This document shows, in pieces, positions 38,736 to 46,327 of a stretch of DNA of 64,000 nucleotides; position 1 is the first letter of the stretch, and each line of letters opens with the position of its first letter. Source of the DNA: Pseudomonas maioricensis (lineage in GTDB: Bacteria; Pseudomonadota; Gammaproteobacteria; Pseudomonadales; Pseudomonadaceae); contig NZ_LOHG01000004.1 of the NCBI RefSeq assembly GCF_022790535.1, positions 180,859 through 244,858 on the forward strand, written 5' to 3'. The notes under the pieces were generated by a model. The model saw nothing but the letters and a program-made list of their open reading frames with translations, was not told the origin of the DNA and ran no database searches. Position numbers and translations under genes: made by a program.

Positions 38736-39263
38736 ATGAACACTAAAACCTCCAGCGCCTGCCTTAAAGACGCTGACTCTATGGACCTGGCAGCAGCGGT
38801 TGAACAATTCGTCGCGCTGGGCGGCGTTATTGACATCGTTTCAGGAGATGAACATGGCGCCTTGGCAGGGAGTCAAGAAAGCGCGGCGCTGCACGATGAG
38901 AATAAGCCCCCTGAAAAACTCAGCAAGTTAGAACACCTCAAAATCCTGATCGCGAAAGGCGCCGGCATTAGCGCTCTGCAATATTCATTACGCATGAATA
39001 AAAAGGACATCAAGCAGCTGGCCATCGAGAACGGACTGAAAATTACGTTCAGCCGACCGGTGGGTGAAACCAGTAGAGCACACCGCGCTGAAACCTCTGA
39101 TATCGATGACACGGTGGCAGGACACGCCATGCATTATTCCAGCTTGGGATACACCGCTCAGGAAATTGCCAGCATTCTTGATTTAAGCGTGCGTCAAGTA
39201 TGGAACATCGGAAAAGCCTATCGTTTCGAATTCAAAACAGACGATCGGGATCCAGCCCTTTGA
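38736..39263 (+). CDS. Helix-turn-helix protein of unknown function
   Basis: A 175-residue protein I do not recognise. A C-terminal HTH is likely (GYTAQEIASILDLSVRQVWNIGKAYRF, about residues 134-160). A second HTH-like segment occurs in the middle (ISALQYSLRMNKKDIKQLAIENG, about 71-93). The N-terminal ~60 residues are acidic and may be a sensory or oligomerisation part. AAGGGAT lies eight bases before the ATG at 38736. It sits in an AT-richer segment between a response regulator gene and argG. A DNA-binding regulator is the natural inference. Confidence 0.6.
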   Translation: MNTKTSSACLKDADSMDLAAAVEQFVALGGVIDIVSGDEHGALAGSQESAALHDENKPPEKLSKLEHLKILIAKGAGISALQYSLRMNKKDIKQLAIENGLKITFSRPVGETSRAHRAETSDIDDTVAGHAMHYSSLGYTAQEIASILDLSVRQVWNIGKAYRFEFKTDDRDPAL

Positions 39264-39379
39264 GGCATCAATACATCATGCAATCAAACTACTTAAGCGG
39301 GGTTCGCCGCCATCACGGCGCCAATCAGATGTTCAACTGCTTAAGCATCCCCACCACCAGGCCCATTTTGAAGAACGCC

Positions 39380-39649
39380 ATGAAGCTAAACACTCGATTT
39401 ATCAACCCAATCAGTATCATCGCCCTATTTGCCGCACTCTGTGAAGCGTCAGCCACCACCGTGCTTCCCCACCTCGATGAGGAGAACCGTCAAGTCTATA
39501 TATGGTTTCTGATTGCATTCCCTTCGACGCTGGTTATCCTGTTTTTTTTGACCCTGAATTTCAACAGCAGGGTTCTGTATCCACCAGCGGACCGTAGCGC
39601 GGAACAGCAGAAGCCCCCTGACAAACAGCAGGATACTAAAGACCTGTAA
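39380..39649 (+). CDS. Small membrane protein
   Basis: An 89-residue protein with two hydrophobic helices (INPISIIALFAALCEASAT and VYIWFLIAFPSTLVILFFL) and a polar C-terminal tail. I recall similar short proteins (NP-x-TLIALFAG...WFLVGFPF...FFLTLNFN) in other pseudomonads, function unknown. The start is uncertain: the ATG at 39380 has only a weak GAAG upstream, and an ATG at 39278 would add 34 residues. It may be co-transcribed with the HTH gene 117 bases upstream. Confidence 0.5.
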   Translation: MKLNTRFINPISIIALFAALCEASATTVLPHLDEENRQVYIWFLIAFPSTLVILFFLTLNFNSRVLYPPADRSAEQQKPPDKQQDTKDL

Positions 39650-40140
39650 GCGCGCTGCCTATGCAGGTTGCACAGATTCTTGAAGGGAGGACATCAGAGT
39701 AACGGCCTAAACGTGGTTTATAACAATAAAGCAACGCCAGCCACGATAAAACTGTACGACACGCTAAATAAGTCATGGGCATCAACTAATGCGCAAATCG
39801 CTGATATCAAACTGAAGGCGTGGGGATATAACACGCTAACTTTTTGGCTCGCCAAGCGCAACGTATTTACCGCTCAGCATGAGCAAATCAAGGAAGTATA
39901 ATTCCAACTAGAAATCATCCCGCTATTAAAACATCACGACAAGACACAGGAGGACTGTCGCCTTTACCGCAACACAGACTGTGCCCACCAGCGGGAGATG
40001 GACCTGCCAAGCTAAAAGCCATTATCTGGATTGTGGAAAAAAAGCCTTACTCAGGTATCGCCTCACCCATCAGACGAAGGCTTACCCTTATTTCAGACGC
40101 AGCACCGTGAGGTGCTGCATCTTCATTTCAGGACCAGACG
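39650..40140. other. Intergenic, possible gene remnant
   Basis: A reading frame continues from 39668 to 39901, in the same frame as the upstream membrane-protein gene after its stop. It encodes a plausible helical stretch (TIKLYDTLNKSWASTNAQIA...LTFWLAKRN), but only TTG or poorly placed GTG starts exist. It may be a decayed gene or chance. The hairpin GCAGCACC/GGTGCTGC at 40099-40118 lies just beyond the end of argG and could be its terminator. Confidence 0.35.
40099..40118 (-). terminator. Candidate argG terminator hairpin
   Basis: Perfect eight-base stem GCAGCACC/GGTGCTGC with a GTGA loop, 23 bases beyond the argG stop. No T-run follows on the minus strand. Confidence 0.4.
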
Positions 40141-41358
40141 TTAAAACAGCTTCCGGCCTTTATTTGCAGCGATACGCATACGCAACGCATTGAGCTTGAT
40201 GAAGCCCGCTGCGTCAGCCTGATTGTAGGCACCGCCATCTTCTTCGAAGGTTGCGATATTGGCATCGAACAACGACTCGTCAGACTTGCGACCGGTGACG
40301 ATCACGTTGCCCTTGTAAAGCTTGAGGCGCACGACACCGTTCACGTGAGCCTGCGATGCGTCGATCATTTGTTGCAACATCTGACGCTCAGGGCTCCACC
40401 AGTAACCTGTGTAGATCAGGCTGGCGTACTTGGGCATCAACTCATCCTTGAGGTGAGCGACTTCGCGGTCCAGTGTGATCGACTCAATGGCACGGTGAGC
40501 GCGCAGCATGATGGTGCCACCAGGCGTCTCGTAGCAGCCGCGGGACTTCATGCCCACGTAGCGGTTTTCAACGATGTCCAGACGACCAATGCCGTGCTCG
40601 CCGCCGATGCGGTTCAGCGTTGCCAGTACGGTGGCCGGAGTCATCTCAACGCCGTCCAGCGCGACGATGTCGCCGTTGCGGTAAGTCAGCTCCAGATATT
40701 GTGGGGTGTCCGGAGCCTTCTCAGGGGACACGGTCCAACGCCACATGTCTTCTTCGTGCTCGGTCCAGGTGTCTTCCAGCACGCCGCCTTCGTAGGAGAT
40801 GTGCAGCAGGTTGGCATCCATGGAGTACGGGGATTTCTTCTTGCCGTGACGCTCGATCGGGATCGCGTGCTTCTCGGCGTAGTCCATCAGCTTCTCGCGG
40901 GACAGCAGGTCCCACTCACGCCAAGGGGCAATCACTTTTACGCCAGGCTTAAGTGCGTAGGCACCCAGCTCGAAACGAACCTGGTCGTTACCTTTACCGG
41001 TAGCACCGTGGGAAATGGCATCAGCGCCGGTTTCGTTGGCAATCTCGATCAGACGCTTGGCAATCAGCGGGCGAGCGATGGAAGTACCCAGCAGGTACTC
41101 GCCTTCGTAAACGGTATTGGCGCGGAACATCGGGAATACGAAATCACGCACGAACTCTTCGCGCAGGTCGTCGATGTAGATCTCTTTTACGCCCATGGCT
41201 TTTGCCTTGGCGCGTGCTGGTTCAACTTCTTCGCCCTGACCCAGGTCAGCCGTAAAAGTCACCACTTCGCAGTTATACGTGTCCTGCAGCCACTTGAGGA
41301 TTACCGAAGTATCCAGGCCACCGGAATACGCGAGAACTACCTTGTTTACGTCCGCCAT
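40141..41358 (-). CDS. argG: Argininosuccinate synthase
   Basis: A 405-residue enzyme that joins citrulline and aspartate using ATP, the penultimate step of arginine synthesis. The N-type ATP pyrophosphatase loop AYSGGLDTS is at residues 9-17; [15 protein letters not shown] and the [15 protein letters not shown] citrulline/aspartate site are conserved. The length is standard. GGAG precedes the ATG. A tandem ArgR-like site is present about 55-95 bases upstream. Confidence 0.97.
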   Translation of the reverse strand: MADVNKVVLAYSGGLDTSVILKWLQDTYNCEVVTFTADLGQGEEVEPARAKAKAMGVKEIYIDDLREEFVRDFVFPMFRANTVYEGEYLLGTSIARPLIAKRLIEIANETGADAISHGATGKGNDQVRFELGAYALKPGVKVIAPWREWDLLSREKLMDYAEKHAIPIERHGKKKSPYSMDANLLHISYEGGVLEDTWTEHEEDMWRWTVSPEKAPDTPQYLELTYRNGDIVALDGVEMTPATVLATLNRIGGEHGIGRLDIVENRYVGMKSRGCYETPGGTIMLRAHRAIESITLDREVAHLKDELMPKYASLIYTGYWWSPERQMLQQMIDASQAHVNGVVRLKLYKGNVIVTGRKSDESLFDANIATFEEDGGAYNQADAAGFIKLNALRMRIAANKGRKLF

Positions 41359-41412
41359 GCCATCACTCCACCGGGTTGTACGGAAAACCGGTGATTCTAC
41401 CGCTCAAATGAC

Positions 41413-41454
41413 GTGATTTACAGTAGCGCGACAGCTTCTGACGATGAAGCGACA
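41413..41454 (-). promoter_or_regulatory. Tandem ArgR-like operator upstream of argG
   Basis: On the minus strand TGTCGC occurs twice exactly 21 bases apart (cores at 41454-41449 and 41433-41428). Each is followed, after eight bases, by CA or AA. This matches the P. aeruginosa ArgR half-site pattern TGTCGC-N8-AA-N5 as I recall it. Confidence 0.6.
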
Positions 41455-41490
41455 GATTATGTCGACCTGGCGACGAGTGGCGGCCCGTCG

Positions 41491-42396
41491 TCAGATCTTG
41501 GCAGGGGCGGAGTTTAGGGCTACCGGAGCAGGTCTTTCATCGGGTGCGATACGCTCCAGATGGATGTTTACCCGGCGGTTGCGCGCACGATTGGCGTTGT
41601 TGGTATTGGGCACCAACGGGTAACGCTCGCCATGGAAGCGCAAGGTGATCTGCTCTTCGGGAATACCTTGAGCCTTCAGGAAATCCATGACGGCCAGGGC
41701 GCGACGTCGGGACAAGTCACGATTGGTCAGGCGATTGCCGCTGTTATCAGAGTGTCCGTCCAGTTCGATGTGATTGACCGTCGGATCGGCCTTGAGATAG
41801 GCCACGATGGTTTGCAAGCGAGCCTTGGCCTGCGCGTCCAGATCGATGCCGCCGCCCGGGAAGCCCACTTCGCCTTGCTTGACCTGATCGTAATTCATTG
41901 GCAACAGCTTGGTGACGCACAACTGATAGTCGCTGAAGGCTTTGTTGAACTTGACCGGCAACAGACGCACTTCTGTAGTACCGCTCGCATCACGAGAATA
42001 ATGACGGATAACCGGGCTGCGGCCTTCCATCAGACCACTGATCAGCCGACCGGCCTGTACCTGCGAGCTGCTGAACGGGAACTCACCGTTATTGACCTTG
42101 ACCGATCCCAGATTGATATCGCCGCGCCCAGGCTGCCACGGCGCAGCGGCAGCCAGCAAAGTCGCCGAACCACCGCCCAACATGCCGCCAGCCGACTTGA
42201 TCCGGAACGTCGCCTGCTCACCCGCACGGCGCACGAACTCACCCGCACCGAAATCGGTGATGGGCTGGCTGAGGCGACACTCGAACTGATCGCCTTCCAC
42301 TTTCCATTCGATGCTCTCCAGACGTGTCTGGAAAGTCATGGCCATGGCGGGGAAGCTGGCGAACACGCTGAGCAGGGCTAGATATCGCTGGCGCAC
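41491..42396 (-). CDS. motY: Sodium-type flagellar motor protein MotY homologue
   Basis: A 301-residue exported OmpA-family protein. The signal peptide (RQRYLALLSVFASFPAMA) is followed by a MotY N-terminal beta domain (FQTRLESIEWKVEGDQFECRL onwards). The C-terminal peptidoglycan-binding domain contains IELDGHSDNSGNRLTNRDLS and ARNRRVNIHLER. In pseudomonads MotY helps anchor flagellar stators. The place between argG and pyrC equals PA3526. The GTG at 42396 has TGGAG six bases upstream and is preferred to the GTG at 42408, which has none. Confidence 0.9.
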   Translation of the reverse strand: MRQRYLALLSVFASFPAMAMTFQTRLESIEWKVEGDQFECRLSQPITDFGAGEFVRRAGEQATFRIKSAGGMLGGGSATLLAAAAPWQPGRGDINLGSVKVNNGEFPFSSSQVQAGRLISGLMEGRSPVIRHYSRDASGTTEVRLLPVKFNKAFSDYQLCVTKLLPMNYDQVKQGEVGFPGGGIDLDAQAKARLQTIVAYLKADPTVNHIELDGHSDNSGNRLTNRDLSRRRALAVMDFLKAQGIPEEQITLRFHGERYPLVPNTNNANRARNRRVNIHLERIAPDERPAPVALNSAPAKI

Positions 42397-42543
42397 GGGA
42401 GGCTCCACAAAAAAATTACCGCATTACAAAAAAGACTTCCTACAACGGGCTATCGGTAACTTCCTACAAAACTTGATAGCGAGTGCCTGAGAGAGTCTTT
42501 TCCGGTAGCATTCCCAGCGAGTTTGACCCGCCTGGAATCCCCA

Positions 42544-43590
42544 ATGTCCGACCTCCTGACCCTTTTGCGTCCCGACGACTGGCACATTCACCTCCGCGAT
42601 GGAGCTGTTTTGCCCCACACCGTTGCTGACGTTGCGCGCACTTTTGGCCGCGCAATCATCATGCCTAACCTGGTACCGCCCGTTCGCAACGCTCAGGAAG
42701 CCGACGCTTATCGTCAGCGCATCCTGGCTGCACGTCCGGCAGGGAGCCACTTTGAGCCGCTGATGGTGCTCTACCTGACCGACCTGACACAGCCTGAGGA
42801 TATCCGCACGGCAAAAGCCAGCGGTTTTGTCCACGCCGCCAAGTTGTACCCGGCCGGAGCGACCACCAACTCCGATTCAGGCGTAACCAGCATCGACAAG
42901 ATCTTCCCGGTTCTGGAAGCCATGGCCGACGTTGGCATGCCGCTTCTGGTTCACGGCGAAGTGACCCGCAGTGAAATCGACGTGTTTGATCGCGAGAAGA
43001 TGTTCATTGATGAGCACCTGACGCGTGTAGTGGAGCGTTTCCCGACGCTCAAAGTGGTGTTTGAACACATCACCACCGCCGAGGCCGTGCAGTTCGTCAA
43101 CCAGGCATCGAGCAATGTCGGCGCGACGATCACTGCGCACCACTTGCTCTACAACCGCAACCACATGCTGGTGGGCGGGATTCGTCCGCATTTCTATTGC
43201 TTGCCGATCCTCAAGCGCAATACACACCAGACAGCACTGCTTGATGCTGCCACCAGCGGCAGCACCAAGTTTTTCCTCGGTACCGACTCGGCGCCGCATG
43301 CCCAGCACGCCAAGGAAAACGCCTGCGGATGTGCCGGCTGCTACACCGCCTATGCCGCCATCGAGTTGTACGCCGAAGCTTTCGAGCAACGTAACGCACT
43401 GGACAAACTGGAAGGCTTTGCCAGCGTCCACGGTCCAGCGTTCTACGGCCTGCCTGCACCTCAAGACACCATTACGCTGGTCCGTGAAGAATGGACCGCG
43501 CCCACCAGTCTGCCGTTTGGCGAGCTGTCCGTAATACCGCTACGCGCCGGTGAAAAACTGCGCTGGCGTCTGCTGGAGAAACACGCGTGA
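42544..43590 (+). CDS. pyrC: Dihydroorotase
   Basis: A 348-residue zinc enzyme that cyclises carbamoyl-aspartate to dihydroorotate in pyrimidine synthesis. Metal ligands H14 and H16 are in WHIHLRDG; the carboxylated lysine is K100 ([14 protein letters not shown]). Further ligands lie in LLVHGEV and VFEHITT, and the catalytic Asp in LGTDSAPH. This is the class II, E. coli-type enzyme. The start at 42544 gives the [14 protein letters not shown]-terminus. It overlaps rnt by GTGA. Confidence 0.97.
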   Translation: MSDLLTLLRPDDWHIHLRDGAVLPHTVADVARTFGRAIIMPNLVPPVRNAQEADAYRQRILAARPAGSHFEPLMVLYLTDLTQPEDIRTAKASGFVHAAKLYPAGATTNSDSGVTSIDKIFPVLEAMADVGMPLLVHGEVTRSEIDVFDREKMFIDEHLTRVVERFPTLKVVFEHITTAEAVQFVNQASSNVGATITAHHLLYNRNHMLVGGIRPHFYCLPILKRNTHQTALLDAATSGSTKFFLGTDSAPHAQHAKENACGCAGCYTAYAAIELYAEAFEQRNALDKLEGFASVHGPAFYGLPAPQDTITLVREEWTAPTSLPFGELSVIPLRAGEKLRWRLLEKHA

Positions 43591-44258
43591 GTGAAGATCA
43601 TTTCGACGACGAACAGGAAGGTCAAGGCGGCGGTTCGCGCCACCCGATGGCAGCCCGTTTTCGCGGCTACCTGCCTGTCGTCATCGATGTAGAAACCGGT
43701 GGCTTCAATAGTGCAACCGACGCCCTGCTGGAAATCGCCGCAGTGACGATTGGCATGGACGAAGACGGTTTTGTGTTCCCGGAACACACCCACTTCTTCC
43801 GTGTCGAGCCGTTCGAAGGTGCCAACATTGAAGCGGCTGCACTTGAGTTCACCGGGATCAAGCTCGATCACCCTTTGCGCATGGCTGTCAGTGAGGAAAC
43901 TGCACTGAACGACATCTTCCGCGGTGTACGCAAAGCCCTGAAGGCCAATGGCTGCAAGCGTGCGGTGCTGGTTGGCCACAACGCAAGCTTTGACCTCGGA
44001 TTTCTGAACGCCGCAGTTGCGCGACTGGACATGAAGCGCAACCCGTTCCACCCGTTCTCCAGCTTTGATACCGCCACGCTGGCAGGCCTTGCTTATGGCC
44101 AGACAGTGCTTGCCAAAGCCTGCCAGGCGGCCGGTATTGATTTCGACGGCCGTGAAGCGCACTCAGCGCGTTACGACACCGAGAAAACCGCTGAGCTGTT
44201 CTGCGGCATCGTCAATCGCTGGAAGCAGATGGGCGGCTGGGAAGACTTCGGCGATTGA
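43587..44258 (+). CDS. rnt: Ribonuclease T
   Basis: A 223-residue DEDD-family 3'-5' exoribonuclease that trims tRNA and other stable RNA 3' ends. The exonuclease motifs are [22 protein letters not shown] and [14 protein letters not shown] (Exo I-III, DEDDh). It starts at a GTG that overlaps the pyrC stop codon, so the two are coupled. A terminal [12 protein letters not shown] tail is typical of pseudomonad RNase T. Confidence 0.95.
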   Translation: MSEDHFDDEQEGQGGGSRHPMAARFRGYLPVVIDVETGGFNSATDALLEIAAVTIGMDEDGFVFPEHTHFFRVEPFEGANIEAAALEFTGIKLDHPLRMAVSEETALNDIFRGVRKALKANGCKRAVLVGHNASFDLGFLNAAVARLDMKRNPFHPFSSFDTATLAGLAYGQTVLAKACQAAGIDFDGREAHSARYDTEKTAELFCGIVNRWKQMGGWEDFGD

Positions 44259-44292
44259 TTGGCGACACTGAAAATCCTGCGTTGATTTAACT

Positions 44293-44368
44293 GAGGCCAT
44301 CGCGAGCAAGCTCACTCCTACAGAAGTACGCGGTCTTCTGTAGGAGTGAGCTTGCTCGCGATGGCCTC
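44293..44368. repeat. REP pair, type B (near-perfect palindrome)
   Basis: GAGGCCATCGCGAGCAAGCT at the left end pairs perfectly with AGCTTGCTCGCGATGGCCTC at the right end. It has the longest perfect stem of the REPs in this window and follows rnt. Confidence 0.85.
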
Positions 44369-44439
44369 GTTACGTTCCAAGCATCGCTTAATGTATTTTT
44401 GCCACTCGTCGGTACTGAGAGAAACCTTCTCAATGAGTT

Positions 44440-44468
44440 TTGACAAGCATTCTCATTAACATTAGTAT
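44440..44468 (+). promoter_or_regulatory. bfd promoter with overlapping Fur-like box
   Basis: TTGACA and TAGTAT with a 17-base spacer. The spacer and flank, read on the opposite strand (TTAATGAGAATGCTTGTC), contain AATGAG/AATGCT hexamers resembling a Fur box, as expected for an iron-repressed bfd gene. Confidence 0.65.
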
Positions 44469-44505
44469 CCCCGGCAACGAGAAATTACAGCGACGGTTCT
44501 CATAT

Positions 44506-44724
44506 ATGTATGTCTGCCTCTGCCAAGGTGTTACCGACGGTCAAATCCGAGATGCAGTCTTCGAGGGTTGCTGCAGCTACAAAGACGTCCGTGAAACACT
44601 GGGTGTCGCTACCAAATGTGGTAAATGCGCCTGCCTGGCTAAAGAAGTTGTCCGGGATACGCTCACCGAGCTGCAGAGCAGCCAGGCAGCATTAGCCTAT
44701 CCGGCAGAATTTTCAGCCGCCTGA
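44506..44724 (+). CDS. bfd: Bacterioferritin-associated ferredoxin
   Basis: A 72-residue [2Fe-2S] protein that docks on bacterioferritin and reduces the stored ferric core so iron can be released. Cluster ligands are C4, C6, C38 and C41 (CLC...CGKC). The start at 44506 gives the standard MYVCLCQGVTD N-terminus; the longer frame from 44440 runs through the promoter. bfr lies directly downstream but has its own promoter region and a terminator between. Confidence 0.95.
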   Translation: MYVCLCQGVTDGQIRDAVFEGCCSYKDVRETLGVATKCGKCACLAKEVVRDTLTELQSSQAALAYPAEFSAA

Positions 44725-44741
44725 TTTAACCGAATTCAAAG

Positions 44742-44767
44742 AACCGGACCCTGTGTCCGGTTTTTTT
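44742..44767 (+). terminator. Rho-independent terminator of bfd
   Basis: AACCGGAC/GTCCGGTT stem followed by a T-run, 18 bases after the stop. Confidence 0.92.
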
Positions 44768-44857
44768 ATGCCTGTAATTCAAATGCTTAGCACCAAGATG
44801 CGGAACACAAACATTCTTATTCCTATTTAATTTCACTTATTATTCAATAACTTAGGT

Positions 44858-44886
44858 TTGACAGACTAATAACCGGGGATCAAACT
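44858..44886 (+). promoter_or_regulatory. Candidate bfr promoter
   Basis: TTGACA with a weak -10 (CAAACT) 17 bases on, about 40 bases before the bfr ATG. Confidence 0.35.
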
Positions 44887-44925
44887 CGCCTTTTATATAT
44901 ACAAGCCATTGGCAGGACCTCAAAA

Positions 44926-45399
44926 ATGAAAGGCGACATTACAGTCATCCAGCATCTCAACAGGATCCTCGGAAACGAGCTGGTCGCGATCAATCAATAC
45001 TTCCTGCATGCCCGCATGTACGAGGATTGGGGCCTGAATAAACTGGGCAAACACGAATATCGCGAATCCATTGATGAGATGAAGCACGCTGACAAGCTCA
45101 TCAAACGCATCCTGTTCCTCGAGGGTCTGCCTAACCTGCAAGATCTTGGCAAGATTCTGATCGGTGAGCACACCAAGGAAATGCTTGAGTGCGATCTGAA
45201 GATCGAGCAAAAAGGCCTGGCCGACCTCAAGGCAGCCATCGCTCACTGCGAAGTCATCGGTGACTTCGGTAGCCGCGAAATGCTGGAAGACATCCTTGAA
45301 TCCGAGGAAGAGCACATCGACTGGCTGGAAACCCAACTGGGCCTGATCGAGAAAATCGGTATCGAAAACTACCTGCAATCGCAGATGGGCGAAGACTGA
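44926..45399 (+). CDS. bfr: Bacterioferritin (haem- and ferroxidase-type)
   Basis: A 157-residue subunit of the 24-mer iron store. Ferroxidase ligands E18, E51, H54, E94, E127 and H130 are all present, and M52, the axial ligand of the inter-subunit haem, is in DEMKHAD. This makes it the complete Bfr (BfrB-like) rather than a ferritin-like subunit. The bfd-bfr pairing allows controlled iron release. Confidence 0.95.
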   Translation: MKGDITVIQHLNRILGNELVAINQYFLHARMYEDWGLNKLGKHEYRESIDEMKHADKLIKRILFLEGLPNLQDLGKILIGEHTKEMLECDLKIEQKGLADLKAAIAHCEVIGDFGSREMLEDILESEEEHIDWLETQLGLIEKIGIENYLQSQMGED

Positions 45400-45421
45400 T
45401 TCATCTGATCTGCCAGTAACG

Positions 45422-45459
45422 AAAAAGCCCCGCTCTCGAGAGAAAGCGGGGCTTTTCTT
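45422..45459 (+). terminator. Rho-independent terminator of bfr
   Basis: AAAAGCCCCGCT/AGCGGGGCTTTT stem with T-rich flank. Confidence 0.92.
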
Positions 45460-45653
45460 TGCACTGCCAGACGCACCTTTATGGCAATAAACTGGACCAG
45501 TGGGACCGAACTCATTCGGGAAGGCGGCATTTCAAGCGATACATCAGCTGCGGATGTACCGGCCCCTTCGCGAATGAATTCGCTCCCTCGGATCTGTGTT
45601 TGCAGACCAACATAGAATCTCCCACAGGTATCCGTCAAATAGACAGCGGATAA

Positions 45654-45690
45654 CAAAAAGCCCCGCCTTCTCTCGAAAGCGGGGCTTTTC
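45654..45690. terminator. Second copy of the bfr-type terminator
   Basis: AAAAGCCCCGC...GCGGGGCTTTT stem in the duplicated unit; it may serve as a back-up for bfr or as a distal terminator for grxD. Confidence 0.75.
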
Positions 45691-45886
45691 TTTGCACTGC
45701 TGGACGCATCTTTATGGCAATACACTGGACCGGTGGGACCGGATTTGTCCGGGAAAAGGCCAGCACACCCGATGCATCTCCGTCGTCAGTAATACCGCTT
45801 TCGCGAATAAATTCGCTCCCACAGGTATCCGTTCGACAGGAAACAGAGCAGTGTTTCGAACCCCACCCTGTTCCCCAAAATGTCAA

Positions 45887-46228
45887 TCAGGCTTCAGTGT
45901 TACCCGCAGCAGCCTTGGCTGCTGCGCCTTTTACCAGCTCTTGCAGAGAGCCATCAGCCTGCATTTCGGTGATGATGTCGCTACCGCCGACCAGCTCACC
46001 GGCAACCCACAGTTGTGGGAACGTCGGCCAGTTGGCGTATTTCGGCAGGTTGGCGCGAATTTCCGGGTTCTGCAGAATGTCGACGTAAGCGAATTTTTCG
46101 CCACAGGCCATCAATGCCTGGGAAGCCTTCGCCGAAAAGCCGCACTGCGGGGCATTCGGAGCACCTTTCATGTAGAGCAGAATGGTGTTGTTGGCAATCT
46201 GGTCTTTGATCGTTTCGATGATATCCAT
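45887..46228 (-). CDS. grxD: Monothiol glutaredoxin Grx4/GrxD
   Basis: A 113-residue monothiol glutaredoxin that binds and delivers [2Fe-2S] clusters with glutathione. The active site is CGFS (C29-S32); WPTFPQLWV and GGSDIITEM form the glutathione site. The Ala/Lys-rich C-terminal extension is short. It lies convergent to bfr, placing iron storage and Fe-S delivery side by side as in P. aeruginosa. Confidence 0.95.
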   Translation of the reverse strand: MDIIETIKDQIANNTILLYMKGAPNAPQCGFSAKASQALMACGEKFAYVDILQNPEIRANLPKYANWPTFPQLWVAGELVGGSDIITEMQADGSLQELVKGAAAKAAAGNTEA

Positions 46229-46327
46229 GGAGCACCTCGGCTTAACTTTTCCGACTCAGTTGTCGACACGGTGGCGCATTGTAACGGAAACCCGAGCATG
46301 ACGCTCTGCCTTCCCCATACACCCCAA

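Larger units (their letters stand above)
45421..45835. repeat. Imperfect tandem duplication containing the bfr terminator
   Basis: The unit starting at 45421 recurs from 45653: terminator stem, then TTTGCACTGC..GACGCA, TTTATGGCAATA, CTGGACC.GTGGGACCG, and further on TTCGCGAAT.AATTCGCTCCC and CACAGGTATCCGT. The offset is 232 bases. Both copies lie between bfr and the convergent grxD. No gene is seen in this 487-bp gap. Confidence 0.75.

Noticed and set aside
39668..39901. 77-residue frame after the small membrane protein gene
   Set aside because: It has only TTG or badly spaced GTG starts and no family; kept as a possible remnant in the gap description rather than as a gene.
40345..41394. 349-residue plus-strand frame over argG
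   Set aside because: Shadow of argG; composition not protein-like.
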